A stretch of DNA of 64,000 nt, from NCBI RefSeq assembly GCF_048544455.1, contig NC_133534.1:35030217-35094216 (forward strand), in the 5' to 3' direction. A program made the position numbers and the translations under genes. Numbering within the stretch: position 1 is the first letter of the stretch; every line of letters starts with the position of its first letter. The stretch comes from Silene latifolia (Eukaryota > Streptophyta > Magnoliopsida > Caryophyllales > Caryophyllaceae). Of this stretch, positions 1 to 13,107 are shown in pieces. The notes under the pieces are model-generated. The model was not told the DNA's origin. It ran no database searches and worked only from the letters and a program-made list of their open reading frames with translations.

Positions 1-1340
1 GTATTTACTCAAGAAACGAACTTGGTGCGCGTTTCGAGGCCTGAAAGACAACTTTATGAAGAATTAGAAGCGGACTACCAGCTATAGTGGTCGATCGACT
101 GCCTCCTATGGTCGATCGACCAGAGCACGACTTACAAAAGCTACTGTTCAGCGATGACTGGTCGATCGACTGCCTTGCTTGGTCGATCGACCAAACCGTG
201 GTTCTGACGAGAATTAATAGAACGAGAATTAGGAAGCCCATTGTGTTTTAGGTTTGAGAATAAAGTTACGTGATATTTCTATATAATGTAACCGACTCAT
301 TCAGATACAGGCATTCAGTTTTGAGGGAAGCTTTAATCAAGTCTTTCATCATTAAAATTTATTAGGGTTCATACATTAGCTTAGAATATTTTTCCGTCAA
401 TAAAAAGTTTATTTTCCGTATCCGGTTTTGATCTTGATTCCTGCTTCCATTCGGTATTTCTCTATTCTATTATTCAGTTTTCGCTGCTTATTTCGTTCAT
501 AGATCAGAAATTGCTAGAGTAGTATTCCCAAAGCCAATTATCGTTCGTGTTAATCGTTTGTTTAGTGAATTTTAACCATGAATTCAGTATCTTTATTTGT
601 TAATCTTCTTGTTGTTTTTATCGTAATTATGAGTAGCTAAATCTCTTGTGCTAAGATGTAGAAAATCTGTAGAAGTAGGCGGCATACGTTGTAGACCTGG
701 AATTGCGCCACGGTCGATCGACTGGGTTCCCTGGTCGATCGACTGGCCACGTGAGATCAGCTTCGTTTTAATTAATTTAATTGCTATATTTGATGAATCG
801 AGTGCACGCGACTAGTTGAATGCCTAGGAATTGACCGACCCAATAAAGATCGAAAGATAGGGGAGGAAAATAGACTGCCTAATTAAGACGACTAAATTAA
901 TAAGATCGAGAGGTAAGTTAATTTAGACTTTTAAGTCACTTTTCAGGACGAAAGTTAGCATTACTGATATTAGGGACCTGTAGCGAGATCGAAAGATGCT
1001 ACCTGTTAAGAAAGGACCGAGAGGACTTCTTATTTTCCCGTCTCACGTGTTTATTTCAGACTTACCTAGGATGCTGCCGCCGAAAATATAGTGAACCGAC
1101 CATCTTAGAACCCTTTTAATATTTGATTTCATCTGTTAGCTTAGTTTACTTTGTCATTTGTTGCCTTTAGTTATAGATCAACTCAAATCAAACCCCCCCC
1201 CCCTCACAATTGTTACCTTAGACTAGAATTAGACAACTATAAATTACATTCGCCTCTCTGTAGTTCGACCCCGACTGCCACTAGCTATAGTAGTAGTTTG
1301 GAAATAAAAATTTATCTTTGGTACTCTACGACGGTATCAT
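1..1340. mobile_element. Probable LTR/leader fragment of a Ty3/gypsy-type retroelement
   Basis: There is no gene here. The stretch carries at least six copies of the palindromic word GGTCGATCGAC(C/T), in pairs near 88-120, 158-190 and 710-742. Its right part has phrases common in plant Athila/Tat-type LTRs, such as a TTCGACCCC word near 1265. A C9-10 tract lies near 1193. It looks like a decayed LTR or LTR-adjacent fossil cut by the window edge. Family and orientation are uncertain. Confidence 0.3.
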
Positions 1341-1770
1341 AGATGATCTCACATATTTACTGTTTATGCATTTCAATCGTTATTAATTGTTGGTTATATT
1401 CGATTGTTGTAAACATGACTGGGAGAGCATCTAGTTACTCCCGACTGATTGTCGACCCCCATTCTCAGGTTGTTCAGATGTTGCTAACTGGTTGATGCTT
1501 GCTTGGGGAATTTGCGAAGCGAGCTTAAAAATAAATTAGGAGTTTGCTTTTATGTTTTGAGAACCTTAATAATGTATTAGTTTGGTTTTGGATTTAGTAG
1601 CAAACCGGATTGGTCAGGTGTTTCCGCCACCTAGACCCATTTATTATCACATACTCTGATAATATCTTTATATCATATGTTTTTCCTTTGTTTTATAATC
1701 CGGGTTGTTACACTAGTAATAGTTGCTTTGTAGGTCTTAGGTTCCATCACTTTCCAAAAGTAAAACCTCA
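1341..1770. other. Intergenic stretch with no recognisable gene
   Basis: About 430 bp of AT-rich sequence between the retroelement fragment and the copia relic. I see no coding signal, repeat array or RNA gene in it. Confidence 0.4.
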
Positions 1771-2068
1771 TAGTCACCATCTTCCTCGATAACACCAAGG
1801 TATCTATCAAGCTGGCGACTAACCCTCTCTAACCTCCTAGGTTCAGAAGTAACAATAACCGATTCAGACGTAGAAGGAACATCTTCCTGTACTGTCACAT
1901 CAGTTTGTGGCTCTTGAACTTCATCAAGTTCAATTTTCTCCCACTCTGTCTTCTAAAAATAAACTCTTTTTCTAGAAAGACAAGTTCATGAGCGACAAAC
2001 ACTTTGTTCTCGTTACTATTGTAGAAATAATATCCACAAGTTTCCTTAGGGTAGCCTATAAAAATACA

Positions 2069-3120
2069 TTATTCAGAACGAGGTGTAAGCTTATCGTCAG
2101 ACTTGATGTTGATATAAGCATTACAACCCCATACTTTCATGTATCGCAAATTCGGGACATTCCCTTTCCATATCTCATATGGAGTTTTGTCAGTTGCTTT
2201 AGTGGGACTTTGATTAAGTGAGCGTATAGCAGATGAAATGGTAAACCCCCAAAATGACTTAGGTAGCTCAGTTTGACTAATCATTGATCGGACCATATCT
2301 AATAAAGTTCGATTCCTCCTTTCAGCTACACCATTCAATTGTGGTGTGCCAGGAGGAGTTAACTGAGATACGATACCGCAGTCTTTAAGGTGATCTCTAA
2401 AGTCATTGCTTAAATATTCCCCACCACGATCTGATCGTAATGCTTTAATCTTCTTATTTAATTGTTTTCTACTTCATTCTAAAACTCTTTGAACTTGTCA
2501 AAAGCTTCACTTTTATACCTCATTAAGTAGATATACTCATATCTACTCATGTCATCGGTAAAAGTAATAAAATAGCCATAATTACCTCTAGCAGTGATTG
2601 TCATTGGACCACACACATCGGTGTGTATTAAACCCAACAACTCACTAGCTCGAGATCCTTTTCCTAGAAAAGGTGCACGAGTCATCTTGCCAAGAAGATA
2701 AGATTTGCATGTACCAAATGATTCGAAATCAAAAGGTTTAATTATACCAGTCGACACTAGTCTTTTAATGTGTATCTCGTTAATGTGTCCTAATCGACAA
2801 TGCCATAAATAAGAATGATCAGGATAACCTGTTTTGAGTCTTTAATTATCTAAATGATAAACATCGTTGCAAGTTTCTAGAATAAAAATACCATTGATTG
2901 ATATAGCTTGGCTATATACAATCCCATTAAGGGAAAAAGTACAATACTTGTCTTTTATAACAAAATAAAAATCTTCGGTGTCTAACACAGATACATATAT
3001 TATATTCCTAGACAACGTCGGCACAAAATAACAATTATTAAGAAACAACTGCAACCCCGAAGCTAAATTAATTACATAGGTTCCTACTGAGACGGCAACT
3101 ACTTTAGATTCGTTTCCCAT
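2069..3120 (-). mobile_element. Copia relic: pre-integrase and integrase portion
   Basis: Fossil coding segments on the minus strand. The 2842-3120 part resembles the protease-to-pre-integrase region of copia polyproteins. The 2479-2757 part contains a recognisable integrase stretch (LLGLIHTDVCGPM followed by a FTDDMSRY motif). The 2069-2338 part continues with the conserved NRTLLDMVRSM and YEIWKG blocks. It is broken. Below about 2000 the similarity fades. Confidence 0.8.
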
Positions 3121-4026
3121 TCAGAGATCAACATCACCGTTGTTTAGCTTTATTATGCTTTTTAGGCCCTGCAAATGATTGCACAAGTGAGAACCACAAC
3201 CAATATATAATACCCAAGCTGTATTTGAAGCATAATTTATGTCTATCATAAAAGATTCGGTTGAGAAATTACATATTGGTTTCACAATGCCAGCTTTAAT
3301 GTCATCCAAGTATTTTGTGCAATTACGCCTCCAATGTCCCTTGTTATTACAATAATTACAAGTATCTTTAACAGGATTACCCTTCTTAGGCTTAGGCTTG
3401 GAAGAGCAACTCGTAATTTCTTTACCTTTTCCCTCCAACTGTACGGGCTTCTTACCTGTGTTCCTCTTAAACTGCTTCTTCCCCTTCACGTTTATCACAA
3501 GTACATCCCTCCTCGTACTCCCACTCAATCCCATGTCCTTCTCTGCTTGCACAAACAGAGAACAGAGTTCATGTAAACTTTTTCTCATGTTCGTCATATT
3601 ATAATTTACCCTAAATTGGGTAAATCCTTTGATGCGTGAGAGAGGGAGTGGAGCACTCGGTCCACCACAAGTTTGTCGGAAATCTTACATCCCAACCCCT
3701 ATAGAGTTTCCACGTACTCAATAATTTTAAGTACGTGTGAACTCACAGGTTGACCATCTTTGAGGTTAGCGTCAAAGAAACGAACTGCGGTGTCATACTG
3801 AATTATCCTCTGGGCTTGAGAAAATATAGTAGAAAGTAGGGCTGAGCAAAACCGTATACCCGATACGGTTTTGAAAACCGTATCGGGTATACGGTTTTTA
3901 AAACACCAATTTTTGGGTTCCGGATACGATACGGTTTAACCGGGTATACGGTTTTCGGGTACCCGGTTAAACCGGATATACGAAATCCGGATACCGGATA
4001 CGGTTTTCTTTGATTTCCTATCAAAT

Positions 4027-4061
<35 letters not shown>

Positions 4062-5190
4062 GAACTGAAGACAGTAGCAGTGTAGCACTCTTATCTTCTC
4101 TTAGTGCCTGCCAAAGTCCTCCCCATTAGCTTCACTAAGTCATCCTCATCATGTATGACCAAAATCAAATGAAGAATCCAAATACAGTAAAATTACTTTT
4201 GAATCGAAAGGGCTCAAACGAAAATTAGGGTTTAATCAAAATACAAACAAAAATCAAATGAAACAACTAAAATCAAATAAAGCTACAAAAGAAAATCAAA
4301 ATAAAACGAAAAATCAAACAAAAATCAAACGAAAAATCAAAATACAAACAAAAAACAAAGTATCAAACGAAAAAAACAAATGAAGTATAACCCGGAAATC
4401 AAACAACAAACAATAAATCTTGATAAAAAGACGATTTGTGACTTCGTGTGGTAGAAGCTAGAAGTTGTTCAATTAGGGTTGACAAATTGGGGATCTGATT
4501 GTGGATTTGCGGAGGAATTCAATTGGGGATCTAAAAATCTGGGGTTGGGAAGTGAGAGGGAGAGGATAATAAACTAAACTGTGTACTGTATTTGTGTGTG
4601 GTGTAACGCGTGTAGCATTTCAATTGAAAAGTTTTAAGTTTTTTTTTTTTTTTTTTTTTTTTTACTCAAACCGTATTGAAACCGTATATACGGTTTTCAT
4701 TTTTCCCGACACGGATACGGTACGGTTTTTTAAAAACCGTATCGTATATACGGAAATCCGTATCGTATACACGGAAAACCGTATAATAAGAACCGTGTAT
4801 CGTATCGTATCCGTATAAAAAAACCGTATCGTATATTTTTGCTCAGCCCTAGTAGAAAGTCTCGAGAATACTTCATGTGCATTATGGAACTTGACACATT
4901 GCCTTTGTAAAGCAGGATCCATTAAAAAAATCAAAACATTTTTTATTGCAGCAGATTCCTTTTGATAATCATTAAAAGGCTCCTTTACATCGGCAGTGGC
5001 CCTAGAACTAGGCGAAGGGGGAGAGGGATCGACAAGGTAGCGTAATTTGCCATCACCTGCGGCAGCTAATCGAAGTTGTTCCACTCAATATTTAAAATTA
5101 CTACCGTCGGCTTTTATACGTATTTGTCCATAAAAGAACGAAGCCATGAATCTCTAGCTATAGTGACGGTTTGACTAGTAGAAGCCATCG
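3121..5190 (-). mobile_element. Copia relic: gag portion, split by a hAT element
   Basis: Minus-strand fossil gag. The upper part (about 4860-5190) resembles the UBN2-type gag region of plant copia elements. The lower part (3121-3836) carries a Lys-rich stretch and the retroviral zinc knuckle CNYCNNKGHWRRNC near residue 80 of that segment. The hAT insertion lies between the two parts. Confidence 0.75.
3837..4851. mobile_element. Non-autonomous hAT DNA transposon with perfect TIRs and TSD
   Basis: A 1015-bp insertion with perfect 15-bp terminal inverted repeats, TAGGGCTGAGCAAAA at the left and its complement at the right. An 8-bp target duplication GTAGAAAG lies at 3829-3836 and 4852-4859. 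About 150 bp inside each end is crowded with subterminal AACCGTAT-type words, as expected of hAT transposase-binding regions. The middle has an A tract (about 4029-4059) and a T tract (about 4639-4663) and no transposase. TIR sequence and TSD length both fit hAT. It inserted into the copia gag region, so it is younger than that element. Confidence 0.93.
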
Positions 5191-7100
5191 TGATTACTAC
5201 AAAGGAAAAGAAAAGGAAAGATTAACATTTATCGTCTAAACATTTTAACTTGTGAAACTATTTTAACAAGTTCCCATTTATATAATGATCTCCCATTGAA
5301 TTATAAAAATGATTCCAAGATCCAATTTCATATAAACACGGGCACGGTGGACTGATTCAATCCATATTTATATAAATTTGGTGAGTCAACAATTTTGACT
5401 GATTCTACTACTAGAACTCTTGGTCGACAGATTTTCTTAAAATCTATTTTTTAGCCCCAGAAATAATTATGGACACGGTGGACCGATTCAACCCATAATT
5501 ATCCTGTTGAGTCCAACCAATTTTCACGCGTAACAATTTTTACTACCCTACTTACCCAACGTAAAAAGAGTGTACCTCGGTGATCCGAACCTACCTCTAA
5601 TGAAGAAGGGATTCATAGGTGCTATTATTTGGTAAGGCTATCAAACAAAGGTGAGAGATCATATCAATTTAATTGTCTATCACTTTTAAGTGAACAAAAT
5701 TGGTGAATGCTAGACAATTCAATCGATAACAACAAAATAAAACATGTAGTGACGATTTGGCATGAATGCATAAAAATAAACAAACTAGTCCTAATATGGC
5801 CACCTAGTTAATCTAATTAACTTAAACTATTACACTTCGGAAACCAACTCCTTGGTCCCTTGAGTCTTCATAAAATTGGCCTCCTTCTTTAGGATTTCAG
5901 AACGCCTTTCCGAAAACACTGTCTTCATGAAAACTCCATCTTTAGATGCTTCATTTAACTACTAATAACTAAATTACATAAAAATTTCCTATTATACAAT
6001 TTTTAATAAAATTAAATAAAAACTATTAATTAATTACAAATTGGGCGATGCGAAATCGCAATTAATTACAAAATAAGTCGGTATTCCCTTCATTACGGAA
6101 AATACCAACTTCTACCTATGGCCATATTAGGAAAAATTACATAATTAAAATACTAAAAACCATTCATCCAAATGAATAATAAAAATGCATTATGTAAAAT
6201 GATATGCCAAATCGTCTAACTTACCAAAAACGATCATTTGAGCTTGCTTTGACGGAATTTTTACCATTAAAATTCCATAATTAATTCTTAAAACAATTTT
6301 AAGATTTACTTATCATATTAATCAGGTCTAATATCAAAATAATTATTCTCATTAATTATCTTGAATTTATACGGGATTAAAACATAAATGATAACAAAAA
6401 GACATAATAATTAACAATTATTATGAAAAAATTCCATTTAATTAAAATATTTATGGAAAAATAAATTTTTAGGTTTTGTACATTATGGTATTTTACCAAA
6501 ATGACATGCATATGAAAATTTATGGTTTTGAAATTTATTTAAAACAATTTCACAATTTTTCTTGGTAAAACGGCAATTTTACGATTTAATTCTAAATCAA
6601 ATTATAAAATTAAAAAGACTTTGAAATAAAATTTTGTACATTTTGGAATAATTTCCAGGAGCTAAAAATCCAAAAATTTTGAGCCCTAAAATTAAATCAA
6701 TATTTATTTGTAAAATAACCATTATTTACCAATTTTTATCAAATAAAAATCAATAAACTACCTAAATTAATCACATTAATTTAAAGTTTCTGTTTTTCTC
6801 ATAAATAGAACATGCTTGTGGTTATTTCTAAATAAATATGCATAAATTAACATGCAACATAATTTAATTAACTCTTTATTAATTTTAGTGCATTTTTACT
6901 CAATTTTATGCCATTTTAACTCATAAAAAGTGATTAAATATTACAAAAATCAAATTTTCATCACATATCATTCTAAGACCAGATAATTTATGTGCAAGAC
7001 CATATTATGTGTCAAACCTAATTTTAACAACATAATAACAAATGTTTTTAATTTATCTCATAAATTACTAAAATCGTCTTAAGACTACATGCATGTATGT

Positions 7101-7178
7101 AACAATATTTTGATACCACTTGTTATTTATTTAGACCATATTAGACTCATATTATTATAACAATATTCTGATACCACT
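7101..7178 (-). repeat. tRNA-Met-type primer-binding site, duplicated with the LTR edge
   Basis: On the minus strand TGGTATCAGAATATTG (7163-7177) follows ACAAG at the LTR edge, the usual plant copia arrangement with an initiator-Met primer. A second copy of the same edge lies 58 bp away (7101-7130), so the PBS and LTR boundary are tandemly duplicated. Confidence 0.55.
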
Positions 7179-7586
7179 TGTTATTTATGACCCATCTACA
7201 ATAGGTGGGTAGCATTACAATATAATTGATATTGAAACCATGACGTTCTTAGACTCATATTATGAAATCAAAATTACTAACTAATTTGATGTAATGGTCT
7301 AAATCTACATGCATGCAAATATAAAAAGATAGAAATTTTCTTACATTGGAAAATGGCAAATTTGAGCACTATAAAGATCTCCTACCTTTGTAGTTCTTGA
7401 GCTATAAAGTGATAGATGATCCTCCTCTTAAACCAAACCACTAAAATTGATGGTCTCCTTTGGTGTGCACCCAAGAGTATCCCAAAATTTACTACAAATA
7501 ATATTAACTAGATATTATTTGAGTATTATGTGTGTATATTTGAGATACTAATTAATATTATTACCTTGATAATATTATTAGTCTAC

Positions 7587-7636
<50 letters not shown>

Positions 7637-8485
7637 GTGTGTGTGTGTGTTTTAAAATACAACGATGAACAAAATAAAAAGAAAAATATGGTCTATAGAT
7701 AGTGTATATGAACCAACCACAACAAGCACACAAAGACCAATTTTTCTTCAAATTTTCAACCTTAGAAATGATGGAAGAAATTGGGTATTTATAGGCAAGC
7801 AAATGTAAACAATTCACATACAAAAGATAATGGGAAATGCCTACCTTTTTCACTCACAATGAGTGTATTAGTAGTGTATAAAAATCAGTCCAAATGGGCC
7901 ACTACGAGTCCATTTCGGTTTTCGATATTTACCCCACAAATGCTTATAAGTCTTATATTTAATTATCTTATATAATAAAATATTAATTTGATTACTTAAC
8001 ATTTAAATAATACAAATTAACAACTAATAACCACTTAACTATTATGTAGTTATTAGACCATTTTATAAATATAAAATGTATCTTATAAACCCTTATTAGC
8101 TAATTTTACAACCTCTTGTAAATTTAAATAGCTAATTATCTACTCTTCAAAATCTATACACATATCATATAAAATTAGTTAATTAACAATTAATTAATAA
8201 ATTCTATTTATTTATTTATTTATTTATTATTACATAATTAAATAATAAATCCTCTTAGCCCGAGTTCGTAACCCGTTATCAAATAATACACTCACACAAC
8301 TAATTAAAAGTCAAATAATACAAGGAATTAAATATCTTGTATCTCATACAAACAATTAATTCATTCAATTTGGGCATCATCCTATAGGTGTGACCTAAAG
8401 GGATCAGTTGATCAACGCCGTCACACGACAGTAACGTCAAACTCTAGTCAGCCGAGTGTTACCGATTAACGTTGATCAACTGACA
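7179..8485 (-). mobile_element. Copia-type 5' LTR (minus orientation)
   Basis: A 1307-bp stretch bounded by TGTTATTTAT at the left and GATCAACTGACA at the right, i.e. TGT...ACA ends, directly beside the primer-binding site at 7169-7177. A TATA-like GCCTATAAATACCC on the minus strand lies near 7782-7797. The right end holds an inverted pair (CAGTTGATCAACG near 8406 and CGTTGATCAACTG near 8470). There is no partner LTR in the window to confirm the limits. Confidence 0.55.
7593..7650. repeat. (TG)n microsatellite with a GC-alternating core
   Basis: About 58 bp of alternating GT, interrupted by a short GCGCGCGC run near 7621-7628. It is alternating purine-pyrimidine throughout, hence Z-DNA-prone. 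It lies inside the copia LTR. Confidence 0.9.
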
Positions 8486-8519
8486 AAAAAATATATAAAT
8501 CCCTGATATTCCTTTTACG

Positions 8520-10266
8520 AGATTTAATATGTAAACGCACTTATTGTGGAGGACACTACTCCAATATCTTATTATCCTCATCCCCATCCGCGGTCTTCAC
8601 TACGAAAGACCTCATCAGCAACATCTTTTACTTGGCTTTAACACTGCTAATGCTCTCTGAAAGAACTGCATCCCGAGTACTAACTTGAAATCGTCTAACG
8701 GAACGGTGATGAAGTCGAGTTCCCCTGCCTATTCACCCACCTGAACCGCTACCTTCTTAGCCACTCCTTGGACACATCTCATTTTCCCATTAACCGGCTT
8801 CAGGCAGCTGTTAGTGTCGCTCAGAACTAGTCCCAACCGATCAGCTTTCTCTTTAGTCATAAAGTTGTGGGATGCACCTGAGTTGATCATGGCTCGTGTT
8901 TTCCTCCTATTCACCGTTAATTCAACGTACATGAGCCCGGTGGATTTCTTGGCGAGGGGTTCTTCCAACTTCCCCATCGCGCTTATCCTCTGTAGTTAGC
9001 CCATGCACGGCTGGTCTTCCTCATCACCCTAATCTTTGTCATATTCTTGGTGATAGTCGGCCAGCACCCCGTCAAGACGCTCTTGAGCCCCCTTCTGCAT
9101 TTTCTGAATCATCGCATTAAACTCTGCCTTGTTTGGACATACGGCCATCCTGTGAGGACCCTTGCACAATAAACACGCGAACGGTTTCTTTGTTGTAGAC
9201 GCAGTTGAGTTTTCCACCTTTGAAGACGAGCTTGTAGGCGAGTTCGCACTGCTCGCCGCTTGAGCTTGGCTCCCTTGCGAGCGAAACCGACTATTCCCAA
9301 CCGAAATCGAACTAGTTTGTGGCTTCCTTCTATTGAACCCAATTTGAGGCGCACTAGTATTCTCCGTTGGTGTCACCTCTCGAGGTACCTCTCGCTCCCC
9401 GTGGAAATCGAGAAGACGCTCCGCAGCTGATATGGCTAAAGATGGAGTCTTGGGGTTCTGTCTCATTACCTTCTGTTGAGCCCACCTCTTCAATCTGTTG
9501 ATGAACCCGAATGTCCTGTCTGTCTTGGTCATTTCGGAAATATCGAGCATGCACGCTGAGAACTCCATCACATAATCCCAGATTGATTTCGTGTACTGTA
9601 CTTATTTCAGCTTCCTCCGAGCGACAAACTCGGTGTTCGCGGGGTAGAAGTGATAATTTAAAATCCTTTTGAAGTCGGCCCACAGTGTTAGCGTAATCGT
9701 GCCCGCTTTGATTTCCTTGTACCTAGCCCGCCACCACATCTTGACATCGTTCACCAAGTACATACTTGTCGTGTCGACATTCCCTTCTTCGCCGAGCCCA
9801 CTTACTCGGAAGTATTACTCCATGTCGAAGACGAAGTTATCGACCGCTTTCTAATCCCTTGCCCCATCGTAGGTACGAGGTTGGGGCGTCTTCACCTTAC
9901 GGCCTTCTAAAGATTTTCCGTCATTGGCCACCGCTTTCAAGATGGTGGCCCAAGTGTTATCTAGCTCATCAATCTTTCAATGGAGGTGAGTGATTTCTTC
10001 CGACCGATCATCGGGGATTGCCTCACTGATCGCTTGAATCCGGGTATCTATCCTAATCATTGACAACTCGAAGCCACTAACTGTCTTTTCCAACTCTTCG
10101 AGGCTCTCCCCCATTCGGATCACGATGCCCTTGAGCTTTGGAAATCTGTTATCGAACGCGTCCTTTAAGTATCCCACTCGTTCTTCCACCTTTTTGCCTA
10201 TTTTCTCGATTCCGATGAACAAATGCGGCTTACAGAAACCCGTCCGAAGACCGAGCTCTGATACCA
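8520..10266 (-). mobile_element. Ty3/gypsy relic: leader, gag and protease portion
   Basis: Minus-strand fossil. A tRNA-Met-type PBS (TTTGGTATCAGAGCTCGG) lies at about 10250-10266. Below it come a coiled gag N-terminal piece (9977-10267), gag sequence (9029-9683) with a CX2CX3HX4C knuckle (CLLCKGPHRMAVCP), and a retropepsin-like segment (8729-8977) of the kind found in chromoviruses. No reverse transcriptase follows; the element is cut off near 8520 beside the copia LTR. It is broken in several places. Confidence 0.75.
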
Positions 10267-10804
10267 AATATCACAGTCCGGCACTTTTTCCAGATCATGA
10301 TACGCAACCTTGCCCAACTCTAGGGCAAGAATTCAAGCAACAAGGGTCTCGTACTAGTGAGGGATCGCCCACTAGCACGTTTCTCGAGACTCGAGGTATG
10401 TGTGGGGAATCCTAGTCACGATTATCAAAGTCCCGCACAAGAAAGCAATAAAAGTAAGTAATATGATTATTGTAAGCAAGAGACAAGCAATATCAAGCTT
10501 AAAGATGAGAAGCGGTTTTTATTGACTAGCACTTCTCATAGAGGCAAATTTGATATTTTGGTCCTGGTAGCAGGATACATTGAAAGTGCGGAATAGCGAT
10601 ATGAAATCTAAACGCCTAAAAACATAACTTAAGCTAAGAATCTAGCTCCAAGATTCGACATGCAGGAAGTAATCTTGGAGTACTATTTGACTAGGAAAAC
10701 GGAAATGAAAATACATAAGCGGAAATATAAAATCTAAGGGCTCGAAGTGGAAAGACTGCGCGTGCAATTCTTAGCGATTATGCGGCTAAATGTGCGGCTC
10801 CTTA
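10267..10804 (-). mobile_element. LTR of the Ty3/gypsy relic
   Basis: About 540 bp without coding sequence, directly next to the PBS. It would end near TGCGGCTCCTTACA at 10804, where integrase-coding sequence of a different element begins abruptly. The boundaries are approximate, because no partner LTR is present. Confidence 0.5.
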
Positions 10805-11036
10805 CACTAGGCCATCAAAACGTTTTATTTAAGTCTTTGTAAAGCTTGTCACCACCCGGATGAACTGAATAAGAAGTGCAATGAGCCTCCGTCATGATCA
10901 ACTTTTTCAAGTCCGCATCACTAGGTACACACCATCTCCCATCAAAACGAACACTTCCATCTGTGTGGATAGAAAACCTCGAAACTGTGCCACTCTCTAC
11001 CCTTGACTTCCACTCTTGAATCTTTGGATCGAGTTC

Positions 11037-11681
11037 CTATTTCCTCTTTATGTCATCATACAAATCAGGTTTAATAGTCAAGTCCCCGATGGCATCCCCC
11101 TTTCGAATCATATGGATCCCCATCTTAGACATCTCATCCCTCAGTTTCATCAAAGACATAGCTGTACACAACGAATGTACACTCTTCCTACTCAAAGCAT
11201 CTGCCACCACATTAGTTGTACCCTCGTGATAGATGATCTCCATGTCATAGTCCCCAATCAACAACATCCATCTCCTCTGTCTCATGTTCAACTCTTTATG
11301 TGTGTATATATACTTTAAGCTCTTATTATGATCTGAAAACACCTTAAAGGTCGCCCCATAAAGGTAGTGCCTCCAAATCTTTAGAGCAAAAACAACCGCA
11401 CCCAGTTCCAAATCGTGAGTAAGATAGTTTTCCTCATACGGTTTCAGCTGCCTCGACGCATAAGCGAAAATTTTCCCATATTGCATCAACACACAACCCA
11501 ATCCATTCTTTGAAGCATCGGTGTATACTTCAAAGTTCTCACTTCCTTTAGGTAGAGCTAGAATAAGAGATGTGGATAAACGCTCCTTTAAGGTTTGGAA
11601 CGCCGTTTCACAACTCTCATCCCAACGAAATCTGGTCTCTTTCCGCATCAAAGCTTCCATAGGTCATGCGACCTTAGAAAA
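11037..11681 (-). mobile_element. Tekay relic: RNase H portion
   Basis: Fossil RNase H segment with the typical [17 protein letters not shown] block near residue 45, a [24 protein letters not shown] block, the [10 protein letters not shown] block, and a C-terminal [10 protein letters not shown] motif, all classic for chromovirus RNase H. It lies directly downstream, in element direction, of the inserted solo LTR. Confidence 0.88.
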
Positions 11682-11686
11682 GTCCT

Positions 11687-13107
11687 TGATAGGCTATCGT
11701 ACACCTATGCAAAAATAAATACCCTAGACACAAATGAATGTAGTACGTAGGGGTCGAATCCACAGATAGACGATAGTTGTTAATTAGTTGTTATGGAGTG
11801 AATTTTATCTTGAGTCGATTATCGTATGATTGGTTGGTTGGATAATGGAAGAAGAAAACATTAATGATAAAGAAGTAGTCTAGGGAGGTCGGGTCACACA
11901 TGCAAACTATGTAAATGCTTATATTAAACATAGAAGTTGATAAATCGTTAATTGTTTAGGCTTAGAGACACACACCTCTCGATGTTAGTGTCAACCATAG
12001 ACCGGGTCCTAGAGAAACTCTCATTATGATTAGGTCGTCCTACTACACATGTTTAGTCTAATCCAATTCCATGCCTCTCGACTTATAGAACGAATTAACA
12101 AACATAATCGATGATTACGATCATTAAACAAAGATTAATCGTGACAATACAAACATGTGATAGAAACAATGAAATGATATTATAACATCCTAGTTTAACA
12201 ATTGCAAGAACTATTTATGCATGATTTCCCTTATTCCCTAGACAATTGAATTACTTATGTATAATGAAAACTAATCTAATGACATGAAATGATAAAGATA
12301 AACATACTAACTAGTGATGTAAATGACAAATGAATAACAAAACAATATTGGAAATAAGATTACCTTAAAAATTGGGAATGAACTTGGAAATGAAGAAAAA
12401 GATAGAACAAATGGAAATAACTTGAAATGTAAATTGTATATAACTTGAATAAAATTGTTTATAAGATAATGGAAATGCTAAAGGGAAATCTAATCTAACC
12501 TAAACTAAGAACTGAAATGAGAGTATAAAAGTGGTGTGGGAAGTGTAAAAGAGATGTCTCAAAAGTGTCGACCAAAGCTTCTATTTATAGGGGAACAAGG
12601 AAGTAAAGTTCGGGCATAGAGGGGGCTAACCCCGATCGGGGTTGTGATGTTTCAAGATTTTCCTCTTTAATCCGTGATTAATTAGCACAAGAATCCAATG
12701 TTGATGTTTAATGCCTTGTTTAATCACCCGGATAAGCTCTTCAATTGGCATCCTAAGCTTCACTAAGCATCCAAAGTTTCCATCTTAGTTGGACTTGACT
12801 TCTTGGGCTTGACTTTGCATAAGACTTTATTTTGCATTTTCATTTTAATCCATATCTTTATGCATGCAAATTCATGTGACACTTAAATGTTGGTCCAACT
12901 CATGCTCCACAGTTAGCCTTGTGTACTAGCTCTTACAATTTTGTTAGAAATAAGCTCCTAAAAGCTCAAGTTCCTACAAAATGTGACAAACCATGCAAAG
13001 ACAACTAGAATACAATATTAGCTCATAAAAACACTAAGGTTAGTGCATATGACATGTAAATTAGAGCTAAATCAAGGGGGTAAAATGTATAAAATACGAA
13101 CCTATCA
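11687..13107 (-). mobile_element. Solo LTR inserted in the Tekay polymerase region
   Basis: A 1421-bp insertion with TGATAGG...CCTATCA ends (TG...CA) and a perfect 5-bp target duplication GTCCT at 11682-11686 and 13108-13112. A CCCTATAAATAG TATA-like element on the minus strand near 12580-12593 gives the orientation. There are no internal genes, so it is a solo LTR left by LTR-LTR recombination. Family is probably Ty3/gypsy (Athila/Tat-like LTR phrases), but this is not certain. Confidence 0.88.

Larger units (their letters stand above)
1771..7178 (-). mobile_element. Ty1/copia retrotransposon relic, internal region (gag, pre-integrase, integrase)
   Basis: A minus-strand fossil. Reading from high to low coordinates it has a primer-binding site, a long AT-rich leader of about 2 kb, a gag-type region with a CX2CX4HX4C zinc knuckle, a GAG-pre-integrase type segment, and integrase core sequence with a copia-style GVAERRNRTLLDMVRSM block near 2290-2330. 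No reverse transcriptase or RNase H part is recognisable and the 3' LTR is missing, so it is truncated. It is clearly broken, with several disruptions, and is not young. A hAT-type DNA element (3837-4851) is inserted in the gag part. Confidence 0.85.

Noticed and set aside
7578-7853. Minus-strand frame over the TG microsatellite with a His/Thr-rich tail
   Set aside because: It is a translation of the dinucleotide repeat inside an LTR; there is no coding evidence.
10250-10266. tRNA gene suspected at GGTATCAGAGC-type words (also near 7170, 16400 and 22578)
   Set aside because: Only the short primer-complementary word is present, next to LTR ends. No cloverleaf arms follow.
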